Shown one piece after another: positions 28,801 through 42,500 of a stretch of DNA of 64,000 nucleotides. The DNA is from Tachypleus tridentatus (lineage: Eukaryota; Arthropoda; Merostomata; Xiphosura; Limulidae): positions 3,224,001 through 3,288,000 of the forward strand of contig NC_134830.1 in NCBI RefSeq assembly GCF_004210375.1, in the 5' to 3' direction. Both the position numbers and the translations under genes were made by a program. How positions within the stretch are numbered: the stretch's first letter is position 1; the number at the start of each line of letters is the position of its first letter. The notes under the pieces were generated by a model. That model was not told the DNA's origin and did no database searches. It saw nothing but the letters and a program-made list of their open reading frames with translations.

Positions 28801-31800
28801 AAAACTATTAACCAACACAAAATGGTTGCAAGGTTAGTGCTAGGGACCAAGCTTATAGGGGAGATTTAATAAATTTGTTAACCTGAAGATGGCCTAATAA
28901 GATGAAAATGTTGTTCTCTACTTTATTTTAAAGTTTTACTTTTCAAACCAGACATCTTCAGAACAATTATAATTATTCTGTTCCTCACACTTCCTGATAT
29001 CTCCAAACAAAGAACCTGAACATTTTATTTCTGTGAGGATGAGTTACCACATCACTAAAGATTATTATTCTGGCTTGCGCACACCATGAAAGGTCTAATC
29101 AAACCACCCTGAAAATAGAAGGTCGAATGAAACCCCCCTAAACATGGAAGGTCTAATGAAACCACCCTGAACATGGAAGGTCTAATCAAATCACCCTGAA
29201 CATGGAAGGTCTAATCAAATCACCTTGAACATGGAAGTTCTAATCATATCACCCTGAATATGGAAGTTCTAATCAAATCATCCTGAACATGGAAGGTCTA
29301 ATCAAATCATCCTGAATATGGAAGTTCTAATCAAATCACCCTGAATATGGAAGTTCTAATCATATCACTCTGAATATGGAAGGTCTAATCAAATCACCCT
29401 GAATATGGAAGTTCTAATAATATCAATCTGAATATGGAAGGTCTAATCAAATCATCCTGAATATGGAAGGTCTAATCAAATCACCCTGAATATGGAAGTT
29501 CTAATCATATCACTCTGAATATGGAAGGTATAATCAAATCACCCTGCATATCAAAGTTCTAATCATATCACCCTGAATATGGAAGGTATAATCAAATCAC
29601 CCTGCATATCAAAGTTCTAATCATATCACCCTGAATATGGAAGGTATAATCAAATCACCCTGAATATGGAAGTTCTAATCATATCATCCTGAATATGGAA
29701 GGTATAATCAAATCACCCTGAATATGGAAGGTATAATCAAATCACCCTGAATATGGAAGTTCTAATCATATCACTCTGAATATGGAAGGTATAATCAAAG
29801 GTCTAGTTTCTAAAACACTCAGGTGTATCTTGTAATTTACAGTTTTTACTTATTTCTAAACAAACAAACATCTTAATAAATGTAGCGCTTTATGAAAACA
29901 ACATTTATAACTTACTGGAATAATGAATTTCTTATATTTTTCATAAATCTGTTGTTGTTTGGTTTGATCATCTTTATACATTTCTCGACGGACTAATGTT
30001 AATAACATCTTTCTTCGTAGATCCAGAGCAAGCTGAGACTTCAAATCTTGTACAGGGGTCTATTTAAAGAAAACAGTCATGTATTATAAAGTTTAAATTT
30101 ATTGAACACAATACCACACTAGTTTTAAATCAACATTTGATTTTGCCACATTTAGTTTTAGAATATTTTACTATCACTTCTGTATACATGTATAGATAAA
30201 CCTTACATGCAATCACCATACTTATGTTATATACAACTTCTCTACCTATGTAGAGATACAACTCACATGCAACTTGTACAACTTCTCTAGCTCTGCAGAG
30301 ATACAGCTCACATGCAACTTGTACAACTTCTCTACCTGTGTAGAGATACAACTCACATGCAACTTGTACAACTTCTCTAGCTCTGTAGAGATACACCCCA
30401 TATGCAACTTGTACAACTTCTCTAGCTGTGTAGAGATACACCCCACGTGCAACTTGTACAACTTCTCAAGCTGTGTAGAGATACACCCCACGTGCAACTT
30501 CTACAACGTCTCTAGCTGTGTAGAGATACACCCCACGTGCAACTTGTACAACTTCTCTAGCTCTGTAGAGATACACCCCATGTGCAACTTGTACAACTTC
30601 TCTAGCTCTGTAGAGATACACCCCACGTGCAACTTGTACAACTTCTCTAGCTGTGTAGAGATACACCCCACGTACAACTTGTACAACTTCTCTAGCTGTG
30701 TAGAGATACAGCTCATCTGTAACTTCTATATCTATGGAAATATGGTAATAAATGATATTGTTTTCCTTAAGTGAACAAATATTTCAGGTAAATGGTCCTC
30801 TCTAAGCACAATAAAAAACTATTACCTCATGCCAAAAGCCTTAAATAAAGTTTCCAAACCTGTAGTGTCAACAAGTACTGAGCCAGCTTATGACATGCAC
30901 AGTGAGCCTACTATCTGAATAACGACTCATCCTCGACAAGGCAAAACTGAGAAGGATTGGAGTTGTGCAGAGTCATACACTCTCTGATAAGGAAAACTTT
31001 ATCCATCTGTCTGCTTAACAACCTTATACTGATGATATATTGGATGGGCCAATATAGATAAAGAAATGAGGAACTGAGCTAGTGTTTTGAAATAATAACT
31101 TCATGTAGCATGTAACCCACTTGAGGAAGGGGTAGCCTAGTGAAGCATTACTTGGTGGGAGCCAGAATCTTTTTTATATAAGGAATATTTTTTTTGGCCA
31201 ATAAAGGTAGTAGAGGTACTGTGAAAAGAACCTTCCATATGGAGCTAAGGTGAGTGTTACGAGAGATTGTTCAACCAGTTACCAAATTATGTATTTCAAG
31301 TGTGGGTAACACAGGCAATACAGTATTGGTTAAATGCTCGGTAAAAATCAATTCTGACCCGAGAGAAACACAAGACTGCTTTAGTTGTCCTGACTACTGG
31401 GAATAGTCTTATTCTGAATGTAAGGGGTGGCCTACACTATGCTTACAAATAACTAATAACCATTGGGATTGGTCTGGTTCTGAATGTACTACACTTACAG
31501 ATAACTAATAACCACTGGGATTGGTCTGGTTCTGAATGTAGGAGATAGTCTATATTACACTTACAGATAAATAATAACTGCTGGGATTAGTCTTGTTCTG
31601 AATGTACTACACTTAGAGATAACTAATAACCACTGGGAATAGTCTGGTTCTGAATGTTTGGAGTGGCCTATACTACAGTTAAAATAAATAACCCAGCTCT
31701 ACATTCACTTAAGGGGTGTGTTCATTTTGTCTCTTACCAATGAGATTATACAATTGTCTCAATTTCTCTAGTGGCTTGGGACTGGAAAGCAAGGATTCTC

Positions 31801-34800
31801 CATTATTCCACAGAAGAAAGAAAATGGAATTTGTATATGGAAGGAAATCTGAGAAGTGTATGGACTTTCCTGTTATCTACATAAGATCCCACACTGCTAG
31901 TCCGTATAATGGGTTACCAGCAATAGTGAAGCAGTTGTGAGGGCACACATATACACCTGGTGCTTTTTTATTTCTACCTGAAATACATCTCACAAAGTAG
32001 AAAATGAATATATACTGTTCAAGCAGTTTTGTGGGAAATCAGACTTGAGCAGCTGGCATTAAGCAGGGCAGACGATTTCAATACTTTGTGTTACTTCACA
32101 TTCAATGCAAATTTCTGGAGAGAAAAGCTACAATAAAATTGGACCTGCAAAACAAAGAAAGAAGTAACATATCACCTAAGTAAAGCCTCTGTGAGGATTG
32201 GAGTATAGTAACTTGATGGAGACAAAACCAGATCCCCTTCTACAAGATCTCATCCATGGGATGCCAACAGCTAAAGTCAAGAAAAACAAAAAAATTACCA
32301 TGACTGGAGGAAGTATGAAAATGTGAAAAGTTTCCTCACCCATATAAGAATAAACCAGCTAGATGAAGATACAATCCAACAGGTCAAATTAGAAAGAGCA
32401 AATTGCTGGTTGAAGAGGAATCACATGGCAAGGAAAAACACTGTAAACTCCTTTGTAAAGGAGAGAACTATGAGTGATAACAATGCACAGGAGACAAATA
32501 GGGTAAGGAGGATCATACAAAATGTAGGTATGCAAGGGAAAAATGTTACAATGACAAGTACTGCTAGCAATAAAGAGAAAGATAATATATGGAAGATGTG
32601 GCCAACAGCTTAAATGAAAGAACCCTAGAAACTTAACAAAGGTTCCAATCAGAAATAGGAGTTGGACATGGTGAGTGTCTAACATAAATATCGGCTCAGA
32701 AAATATCCATAAAACCAAAGAATGAAATTGACAATAGGTAGAGAAGAGATGGAATGTGATTTATAAAACCATAACTAATGACTGGAGAAATGGGAAGAGG
32801 TCAAAGAGTAAAAAGGCCTGAAGAAAATGAATGAACCAATCCAGACTCACAGCATCCAAGCCAGAGCTAGACAGCCTGGGAGTGAAGATCAAAAGAGTGA
32901 TTGCTAGGTATTGAGGAGAGTCGGAAAGGCAGCAATGAAATGACTTCCAAAGTGAGAACAAGTCTGCTAAAAACACTTAAAGAGACTGCTCTGTGGGAAA
33001 GATCTGGTCTTGGTGAAATAGTCAACTTGCCACCAAATTTATAGCTCCCAAGATATGACAGACTGACAATCAAATGTGGTGGTCTTTAGCCCATAAAGGA
33101 AAAGTCTAAAGCAAGGAAAACATAGATTATAAGAGTCAAAGCCCCACTGTCAACAGATCAAAGAACTGGCTGAGGAGGTGTCTGAATGGAATAAGAAAAC
33201 CAGACACACAAGTTAAAGATTGAGATAAGCTCATGATGCATCCAACATTTAGGACATTGATAAAGAGAATTCTCTGGTGACTGAAATAAAGCAGGTGTTC
33301 AACACTGAACACAGAGGCATCATGTAAGACGTTTTAAGTAGATTCATGCCAAGCTACATAATATATCACCTGTGCTGCACTCTCCATGAGTAAAGAAACC
33401 TTAATATTTGAATGTAATTAGCCCTGTGACTTTCCACTGAACCACTGGGAAGTATTAAACAAATTTAAGTCCAATGAAGGTATGTAAGAGCAGAGCCAGG
33501 ATCAAGTTAGTTACTATGACAGTGAGAAGCAACAAGGAGGAGGGATGCAACATAATAGAAAATAGTAAATATCTGGATGTAACTCATTAACTGGCTAGAA
33601 TCCAGTGATAGACACACACAAACATGTTCAAAAGGAACATGGGACATAAAAGAGCCTCCAGAAAGACATTCTCTTACAGAGATAAATAAGATATGACAGC
33701 CTTGATATCAGAATTTCCAAGTCTTGAAAGTAAAAGACTACAACTGAGCCAATTCTGCACATAAAGTACAAAGAGATGCTTCAGAGATACTGGGTGTAAG
33801 TCAAGACTGTAGTGAAAAGGGAGGTCACAACCATGGATGTAGAAAGCAGAGGTCAAACACCCACGGAATATTGGAACAGCAGACTTAAGTAATGCAACTT
33901 CTGAGCAAAAATATACTAAACTTAATGGAAAACACAGCTACCCCGAAGGGAAAGACTGTGAATGGAATATTTTACTTTTTGAATGAACCAAAGGAAATGA
34001 AAGGCAGGCAAACAAAGCAAGATGTCGAGAAACCAAATTCTGGTGATCCATATCCAAGGAGATTATCCATTCAGAGAGAGAACTAAAGTTGGTTTGAGCG
34101 GAACACATCTATATAAAGTAATAAATCTCCTGTCTTCAAAAGAATGACAAAAATATGAGTTAAAACTCAAAGAACTGTTTTTTGGTATTCTGATGATGCT
34201 AGGTGTTGAGTGAAAAGTGAAGGAAGCACGTGTGTAACTCATTAGTCTGTGATAAAAAAAGATAGAGATGAGTAGGTGAAGAGGGAAAGAGAGAGCATTA
34301 AAATATGACTCAAGTTGGTGAAGATACAGTAAAAATAACGAGGAAACAAAAGACAAAGATTTGAAATCCAAGTAGTGAAGGACAAAGGTGGGGTTACCTA
34401 ATCCTTGTCCACAAGATGGAACCAGAAGCAAAAGTAGGTATGACAACAATTAGTCAAATTCATTGAAAGATGGAAGCAGAAAGTGAATCATCCTTGATTC
34501 AAGATCAAAACAGAACCAACCACCTGATACAAAATGGCAATTACATCAGTGGCCATCAGAATGCTCTCACTCATCATTATAGTTATGCATGGATCCTGTT
34601 GACAAGTAACAGAACCTCTGGAAACATCAGAAGAAATGTGAATTTGTAATTCATATTATTCATGAAACCTGTTTTATTTTATATATAAACAAAAGTTAGC
34701 TTGGTATGTTGAGGGTATATACTATATAGGGCTAAGTCACTGATGTAACAACTGCATAAAAAGCACTGAACTAAACCCATACAATGGGTTTAAACAATGG

Positions 34801-36543
34801 CATATAGTTTCACGAATTTATATCACACACAATGGAATAAGTGTCTCCAACACTGAAACTTGATGGAAAGCAAAAATCAAATTGGAAATAATACAGCATT
34901 TTTCATCCACAGGAGAAATTATTTAAAAGCTCTAATAGAGGAGCAAACAATGTTTCGACCTTCTTCAGTCATCATCAGGTTCACAGTGCTTTCTTTACCC
35001 ATACCAGTCATTTTTAAATATATAATTTTCTCTACAAGTGGGTTTTCTCATCATCACAGATTATTACTTACATTACATCTTTTGTACTCTGAGAGGTTAC
35101 CCACGGTAGCCAAGTATTCACTAGTAAGACACCCATAACAAAGATTACCCATGGTACTCAAGTATTCACTAGTAAGACACACAGAACAAAGATTACCCAT
35201 GGTACTCAAGTATTTACTAGTAAAACACACATAACAAAGATTACCCATGGTACTCAAGTATTTACTAGTAAAACACACATAACAGATTACCCATGGTACT
35301 CAAGTATTCACTAGTAAGACACACAGAACAAAGATTACCCATGGTACTCAAGTATTCACTAGTAAAACACACATAACAAAGATTACCCATGGTACTCAAG
35401 TATTCAATAGTAAGACACACAGAACAAAGATTACCCATTATACTCAAGTATTCACTAGTAAGACACACATACCTCCAGTATGTAGTTGTCAAATCCAAAG
35501 TGTTTATGAATTAACTGCAATGTTCTCTCTGTGACTGTGACTGCCATGTACTTGTCTAGGATTTCACTATAGACCACAGCTTTCTTTAATACAGGTATCC
35601 AATAATGAGAAACCCTAATATAAAAACAAAGTACAATGAAATAAAAACTTTCAAAACCATAGAATTGTTACATAATGTTGATTATAAATCACAGATGCCC
35701 ACCAATCCTATTTTACAGAATTGTTTCTAACCTCAAATTATGATAATAACCTTTAAATTCAAAGTTTTTTTATGAATTTAGTAAACAATCTGGAAAATTT
35801 GTTATTGTATACAACAATACAATTACACTGTTGAAATCATTGTGATTTATTCTTTTGTAGCTGTAGTCAAACTTTTGTAACAATGAAATATTGACCAATC
35901 AGAAATCGTAGAGATGATTAGTTTATTCAGAAGTTGAAACAGCCATATTAATTATGTTGGAAAGATCTTGAAATGAGTGTCATTAAGTTAAAAATATGTA
36001 TCTGAAAAAGCATGGATAGTGGGGGAATTGACAATCTTAGAAGATACACCTGAATAAAAACCTAACACCAACATACCACAAATTAAAACAAAAACTACAG
36101 AAGAATAAAGTTATGCAAGCTCAATAACTAAACATTACCCATAAAGGTAAAATAACAAAAACATTAACCACAACAGTCAAAATGGTGTCAAATACTGAAA
36201 GTTTTCCAAACACAAGTTCTATAGAAATTCAAATGTCAATATTCCTTTGACTGCTCTGTTCAAACTATTGAAAACTTTAATCTTTACTCTCCAGATTTAA
36301 GTATTACTCATATGTTGCAAGAAAGCAGCTACAGATGTAAAATCCTTCCTGCTTTTCTTCTCACAATCTGAGTTTTTGTTTTCATACTTTGAACTGGCAC
36401 TCCTACTTTACATCACTTAAGGTTAATTAAGAACTTAACATTACACACAAGTAATTAGGCTTAAGGGTCTAAAAAAATAATTCAGTTAGGGGTTGATATA
36501 ACTGTTCAGCTTTATCATAATTAACATTTTAATTTTCAACCCA

Positions 36544-36574
<31 letters not shown>

Positions 36575-39500
36575 TAGGATAAACATTAAACTTATATCTA
36601 AGTATAAATTTGATCACACATTAGACATTATTTTTTTAAATACATGCAAATAATATTTACATAATAGCATATAGGCCTTATTACAGCTAACACAAGAAAT
36701 TTAGCTGGTATATCACCACTTTATCAACAAAATAATAATACATGCTGAAATGGTTATTCTATTACAGAAAGAACATAGTACCATTGAGTCCAGAAGAACC
36801 AGACTAGACCTAGTTCTTTTGTTTGGTTAAGTACATCATTCTGAAATTTCAAAATCAATGTTTTACCACTTCATCAGCCAATAAAAGGATGAAACAAAAC
36901 TGTGTCACATTACTGAAAAGTCAGCTATGTTGACAGCATTCAGCAATAGTTTTATTTTTACCACAAAAAGAAAACTGAAGGCAAACTGACTTATAACTAT
37001 GTTGAAGGTCAAAGTGAATGACAATATATATAGAAGCAAATTTAGAAATAACTGGCAAACTTAAGCTTCTCATGTTAACTGAAAAGTTGACTTGTAAAAA
37101 CAGTATGAATAGTGACAGGTGATTATGGAAATTGATAACAGACTAACCCTCAGGCCTGTTAACCCTATTGTGATATAGCATGTATCACAGGGTATATCAT
37201 TATGTTTGTTGACTATAATTAGAGCTGGGTGATTATGGAATTTGATAACAGACTAACCCTCAGGCCTGTTAACCCTATTGTGATATAGCATATATCACAG
37301 GGTATATCATTATGTTTGTTGACTATAATTAGAGCTGGGTGATTATGGAATTTGATAACAGACTAACCCTCAGGCCTGTTAACCCTATTGTGATATAGCA
37401 TGTATCAAAAGCCATGTCATTGTGTTTGTTGAATAGCATTCAAAATTTTATTCATCTGTTTGTTGTGAATTTACATCCATCAAATTATAATTTAAATTTT
37501 AGTATTATATTAGTTAATTTCTTAACTTAAAAGTAAATATTAAAATAACACACCTAAATATCAAGTTTTGTATGTCATGTAATATGGTGAATGTAGTATT
37601 TGTTCAAATTATACATTTGTGATGTCCACATACGAAGTCTTTAGTTTCATACAAACTATTACCTCAAATTACCAACACTGACAAGCTAGAATATAAAATA
37701 AAAATTACCAATCTTTTCTAAGTGTCAAGATATAACCCATGTTCCAAAACATGTACACTGGTCCCCACCCACACACCCATTCACCTCTTTCCTTGAGTGC
37801 ACATGCACCACATCACTGTAACTTCTGTGATTTTTGCTAACAAAGGTTGAGAGGTCAGATTAATAAAAATAATAACTATATACAGATGCATGTACATGGT
37901 TATGAGATTTAAGCTATTTAGACCAAACTTTTTTGTTTTCATGTCATAATCTGTAGTCATTTCATGAAGAAAAATACATAATTTATATTTGTTTCCTAAT
38001 TTTTTGTGGTGGTTATGAGGTTGGTCAAATTAATAGACTATATAGTTAGGGTAGATAAAATAACAGATAAAATATAAAGTTTTACTGAAAGCAAACATTT
38101 ACAATGTATTTAAGAAGTTTTACAGAATACACAAATAATATCTGACTTTTTGTGTGCAAATAAACTTGCAATCTTTATTAAAAGCCTACCAAATCTTATA
38201 AAGATACACACACTGCATCAAAAGTTATAGTATAAATAATTAATATGAACTCACACTGAGCCCATCTTATACAAAATACAGGTAATAATTAGAAATAACA
38301 GAAAGACTAATTTGTTAGGTAGTTATGTTTGTGGCATTAATTCATTATTTCATATAACCATTATATATATCTCCTAATGTATCAAGTTGATTACCTACTG
38401 TAATATAATATACAATTTACTTAAACAAAAGTGTACAAACACAGTGGAGAAAGTTACAATGCAAAAAGAGTTTATTAAGCTATTTCTGGTTTAATCAAAG
38501 CCAATTAAATGAAAAGTAAGCTAGAATTTATACGATTATATAAACAGCTTTGTGAAAAAACAAACAAAATGATTGGAATAATGTATTGCACAAGATATCT
38601 TAAATAATAAAAATCAAAGCAGGGAAATCTTGGGCTCTACTGCTCACATTCTTCTATTTTGAAAAATATTAACTAAAATTAGCATTCTGCCACTGTGTGA
38701 AAATTATATTTCAGAGATGCCAACTATTTCAAATGACTGAGCGTAATGATTGTAGACAGACCCCCTTTCACAATTTTAGTCCTTTCAGATTTGCCAGAAA
38801 CAAGACAATCTGGTGAACGAGGCCTCTTTTTCTCATCTTGTGAACGATCGCATTGGTGTTTCTGTGCCGCTTAGAAAATGAGAAATACCCATCTACGCGA
38901 GCGCTGATTGGCTGACAAGCACTGATGATGTAACTATGGATTCCCCACGTGCCCAGTATGGAGAAGCACCGCACTCAAACTATTGGTAGATGTCGGAGAT
39001 ACAAATAGTTTTTATTATTTCAAGTACAAACATGATTACTGCAAGTAGCCATTTGAACTGTCTTTTATTTATTATCAAAATTTATTTGTATCTCACTAGA
39101 AATTTTCTTTTCACACCTTTCAAGCCCTGGGGGAACAATTTATCACTTTACTGTATAGGCCTATATAATATATAATAATTTGGGAGTTGCAACAAGTTGT
39201 AATATTTGTCTTTATGAGTGTTTAATCGTAATGTATACACAAAAATCATAATGATTACGCTCAAATCGTAATGGTTGGCATCTCTGTATTTTGCATCAGT
39301 TCTTAATATTGTGTGCAATAATTGACCCTGAAAATCCAAAATACAAGAACTAGAATACTTTACCAAGTACAGGAAACCTACTAAAAAACTAGATGGTAAA
39401 AACAAATTTTCATTAAGTAATAACAATATTTTTTTATATAACCCATTACAACAGATTTCAATATTTAGGTAACAATAGAAGTCAAACTAACAAGCCTAGA

Positions 39501-42500
39501 AAACACTAGTTTCTTCCTTAACCCATTTAGTTTAATATTAAAAGTCAAATAGATCCACTTATTCTAGGATAAAGCAATTATTTACACTATGAAACTTTTA
39601 ATCTTTAACATCAGCTAAGCATATAGATATGAATGCCAGTAATTTAACCCTCTTGCTACAGGTAGGCCACAGTGAACATGTCATAACAGTTAACATTCAC
39701 ATTCAAAATTTAAGTAAATTACTGATGAAAACAAATAATAAAGTTGGCATCACAGTGTAGTTAATAAATCAAATTTTTATATTATATAAATTTTAAGTTC
39801 TATATTTAAAAAATTCCCCAGTGTGAGAATTATGACGTTGTTCTCAAGGAGTTCTTCAATGTATTTACCACCCCTCTCTGAAGAATGGAATTTGGTTGGT
39901 TGGTTAGTTTGGTGTTTTATGGCACAGAGCAGGTAGGCTATCTGCACCAAACGTCTGGTAAAAAGTTAAAAGTAAATTTAGTAAAACTCTTAAAAGGAAA
40001 TCAAGGTAAAACAAACAAAGTTTAAAATAAACAAACAGCATTAAAACCAATGTTAACATCTAGTATACAGTGTTAAGACAAAAACTACAGTAATACAATT
40101 TGTAAAGAACTTTCTGTAACTGTCATGACTCGCCAGGAAGACTAACAGGTAAGTTCAAAAACCACTGTCAGTCACCTGAAGTTGGCCTTTCCAGTCCTGG
40201 TTTTGAGCTATTTGACATTATGGCTATTTTCAGAGAGTTAAGTAATAAAAGTTTTAAAAGACTTGTAGTAAAACTGTATTTATAACTCACCAGGATGACT
40301 GATGGGTAGTTCAAACAGCAGCGTTAGTCACCTTAAATTGGCCTTCCCAGTCCTGGTTTCGAGTTATTTGATGTTATGGGCATTTTCTAATTTCTAATCA
40401 AACTAGATGTACTTTGATTCTTAATAGGGAATCACGTTAAAAAAGGTCTAATGTATAAATTTTCCATGATGACGAGAAAACCCACAAAAAAAATATATAT
40501 GTAAAAACAGCTGGTATGGGTAGAAAAAGCACTATGTAGAGGAGCGAACAACGTTTCGACCCTCTTCTGTCATCGTCAGGTTCACAAAGAAAGAAAGAGG
40601 TAACTGACTGATAGCTGACCACCTGTTTGAAGGCAGTTGTGTAATTGAGTGTAGGAATGTAAAGGGCGTGCTTTTATGTTGGATTATATTTATTAATATA
40701 GGTATAAAGGTGTTCCTTTGTTTTGGTTTATTTTGGGCTTGAGTTGTTGTATAAGTAAGGATTCTTTAATCTTGCATTTGCTTATGTTTGTTTCAGTATT
40801 TAGCATTTGGGTGTTTTCTATGGTTGTTTTTATTTGAGTTGCAGCATTAAAAAGATTAATGGCCTTTAAAAAACTCAAAACATTTCTAAGGCTGACAGTG
40901 TCACCAATAACACTGTCTAACATCATGGATAAACCTTGGGACAGAATATGTTTAAAATGGTGCAGTTGTTGAGTCATAACGACAGTAAGACAGTAAAATG
41001 TGGCTTATTATGACCTAAGTGTTACACAGACAATACACTGGTGCATTAGTCCCAGATACAAAAAAAACAATGAGTTAAAAAACTGTGACCAATGTGTAGT
41101 CTAGTTAGAACAACTTCCTCTTTCTGTTCCTTACAGTAGCAAGACAGCCAAAGTCCAATTAAGGGTTTTATTTGAAAAAGATTGTTTTCACATTGCTCAC
41201 TCCAAGTAAATTGCCAACTGGCATGGAGCCGAGCCTTGAATATAGGACCATAGTCCATGTATGGAACAGGAACAGCAGTGATGGCGCCAGAGCAGACAGA
41301 TTTAGCTGTGGTGTCGGCGAGCTCATTCCAGCAAATACCAACATGGCCTGGTATCCAGAAAAATTGGATAGAAGTAGATGTTAAAGAGAAATGGAGTTTG
41401 AGTACTGCTTAGCTTTTATGTGATCCAAGGCAAGAGAAATGGCATACAGTTTAGCAGTAAACACAGAAGCTGTAGAGGGGATTGTGCGTGCAACTACCAA
41501 ACCACAACAAACCATGGCAGAGCCAACACAGTCACCTGATTTCGAACTATCTGTATAAATAGGAATGGAAGAATGGTTCGAAAGATGTTCAGCAAATAGC
41601 AGACAGTATTTCCAATCAGGAGCACCTGCTTTTCTCAGATGACCTAAAGATAGGTCACATTTGGGGACTGTAAGAAGCCATGGTGGGATGGGCTGACCAG
41701 TGGATACAGAAATGTCATCCAAGGACAGACCCAATTCATCCAACAGCACCTGGATACAAAGGCCAAAAGGAGCAATGGCAGATCATCTGTTCTGAAAAAG
41801 TATGGCCTACCGAAGAAGTAAAACACAAACCCAGGTGGGATTCTTTGGTAAAGAATGAAGGTTTGAAGCATACAGTAAAGACAGTTGCAAACGGTGGAGG
41901 TGGAAAGAAGGTTCACGAGACTTCATGTATAAGCTCTGAACTGGGGAAGTACAGTAAGCCCAAGTACAGAACCAAAGTCCTTAATGATGAACGGGGTCTA
42001 GCATCTTTAAGGCTGAGGTCATGGCAGAGCCACAGACCAGTGATCCATAGTCTAGTTTCGATCAAATAAGAACACGATATATCTTTAGCACAGAACAATG
42101 ATCTGCTGCCCAAGTGGTGGAAGAGAGGACACAGTGGATGTTCAGTGCTCTTGTACATTTGACTCATAGATGCTTGATGTGTGATATAATGGTCAACTTA
42201 CGGACAAAGATAAGCCCCAAGAACTTTGTCTCAGGAACCACAGGCAGCACAACTTCACCGATATGGAGTTCAAGATCAGAGTGAATACCCTGTTGGTGGC
42301 AAAAGTGCATGCAAACGGTTTTGGAGAGTGAGAGGTTACAGCCATTTGCTGTGGGCCACTTCAGTAAATGACTGAGGGCAGTCTGTAGCTGTCACTCAAT
42401 ATACCTCATGTTTGATCACTGACATGAGATGTGAAAGTCATCGACATACAGCCTATTTGCAATAGTGAGAGGGAGTTGTTCAGTGATGGCATTAATCTTT

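Larger units (their letters stand above)
23268..29915 (-). other. MRPL28 intron 4 (6.6 kb)
   Basis: It contains minisatellites (23690-23912, 27775-28300, 29085-29805), a TIR element (24130-24790) and a GC-richer unknown fragment (25960-26350). About 24800-25950, 26350-27770 and 28300-29080 are AT-rich and show nothing I recognise. Confidence 0.65.
30060..35472 (-). other. MRPL28 intron 3 (5.4 kb)
   Basis: It contains minisatellites at 30225-30722 and 35094-35472, a short degenerate repeat (31395-31690), a purine-rich unassigned block (about 31690-34650) and a Penelope tip (34917-35065). Confidence 0.65.

Noticed and set aside
41680-42069. 129-codon + strand frame over the LINE
   Set aside because: It is antisense to the RNase H and RT remnants of the LINE, whose - strand reading shows the family motifs.
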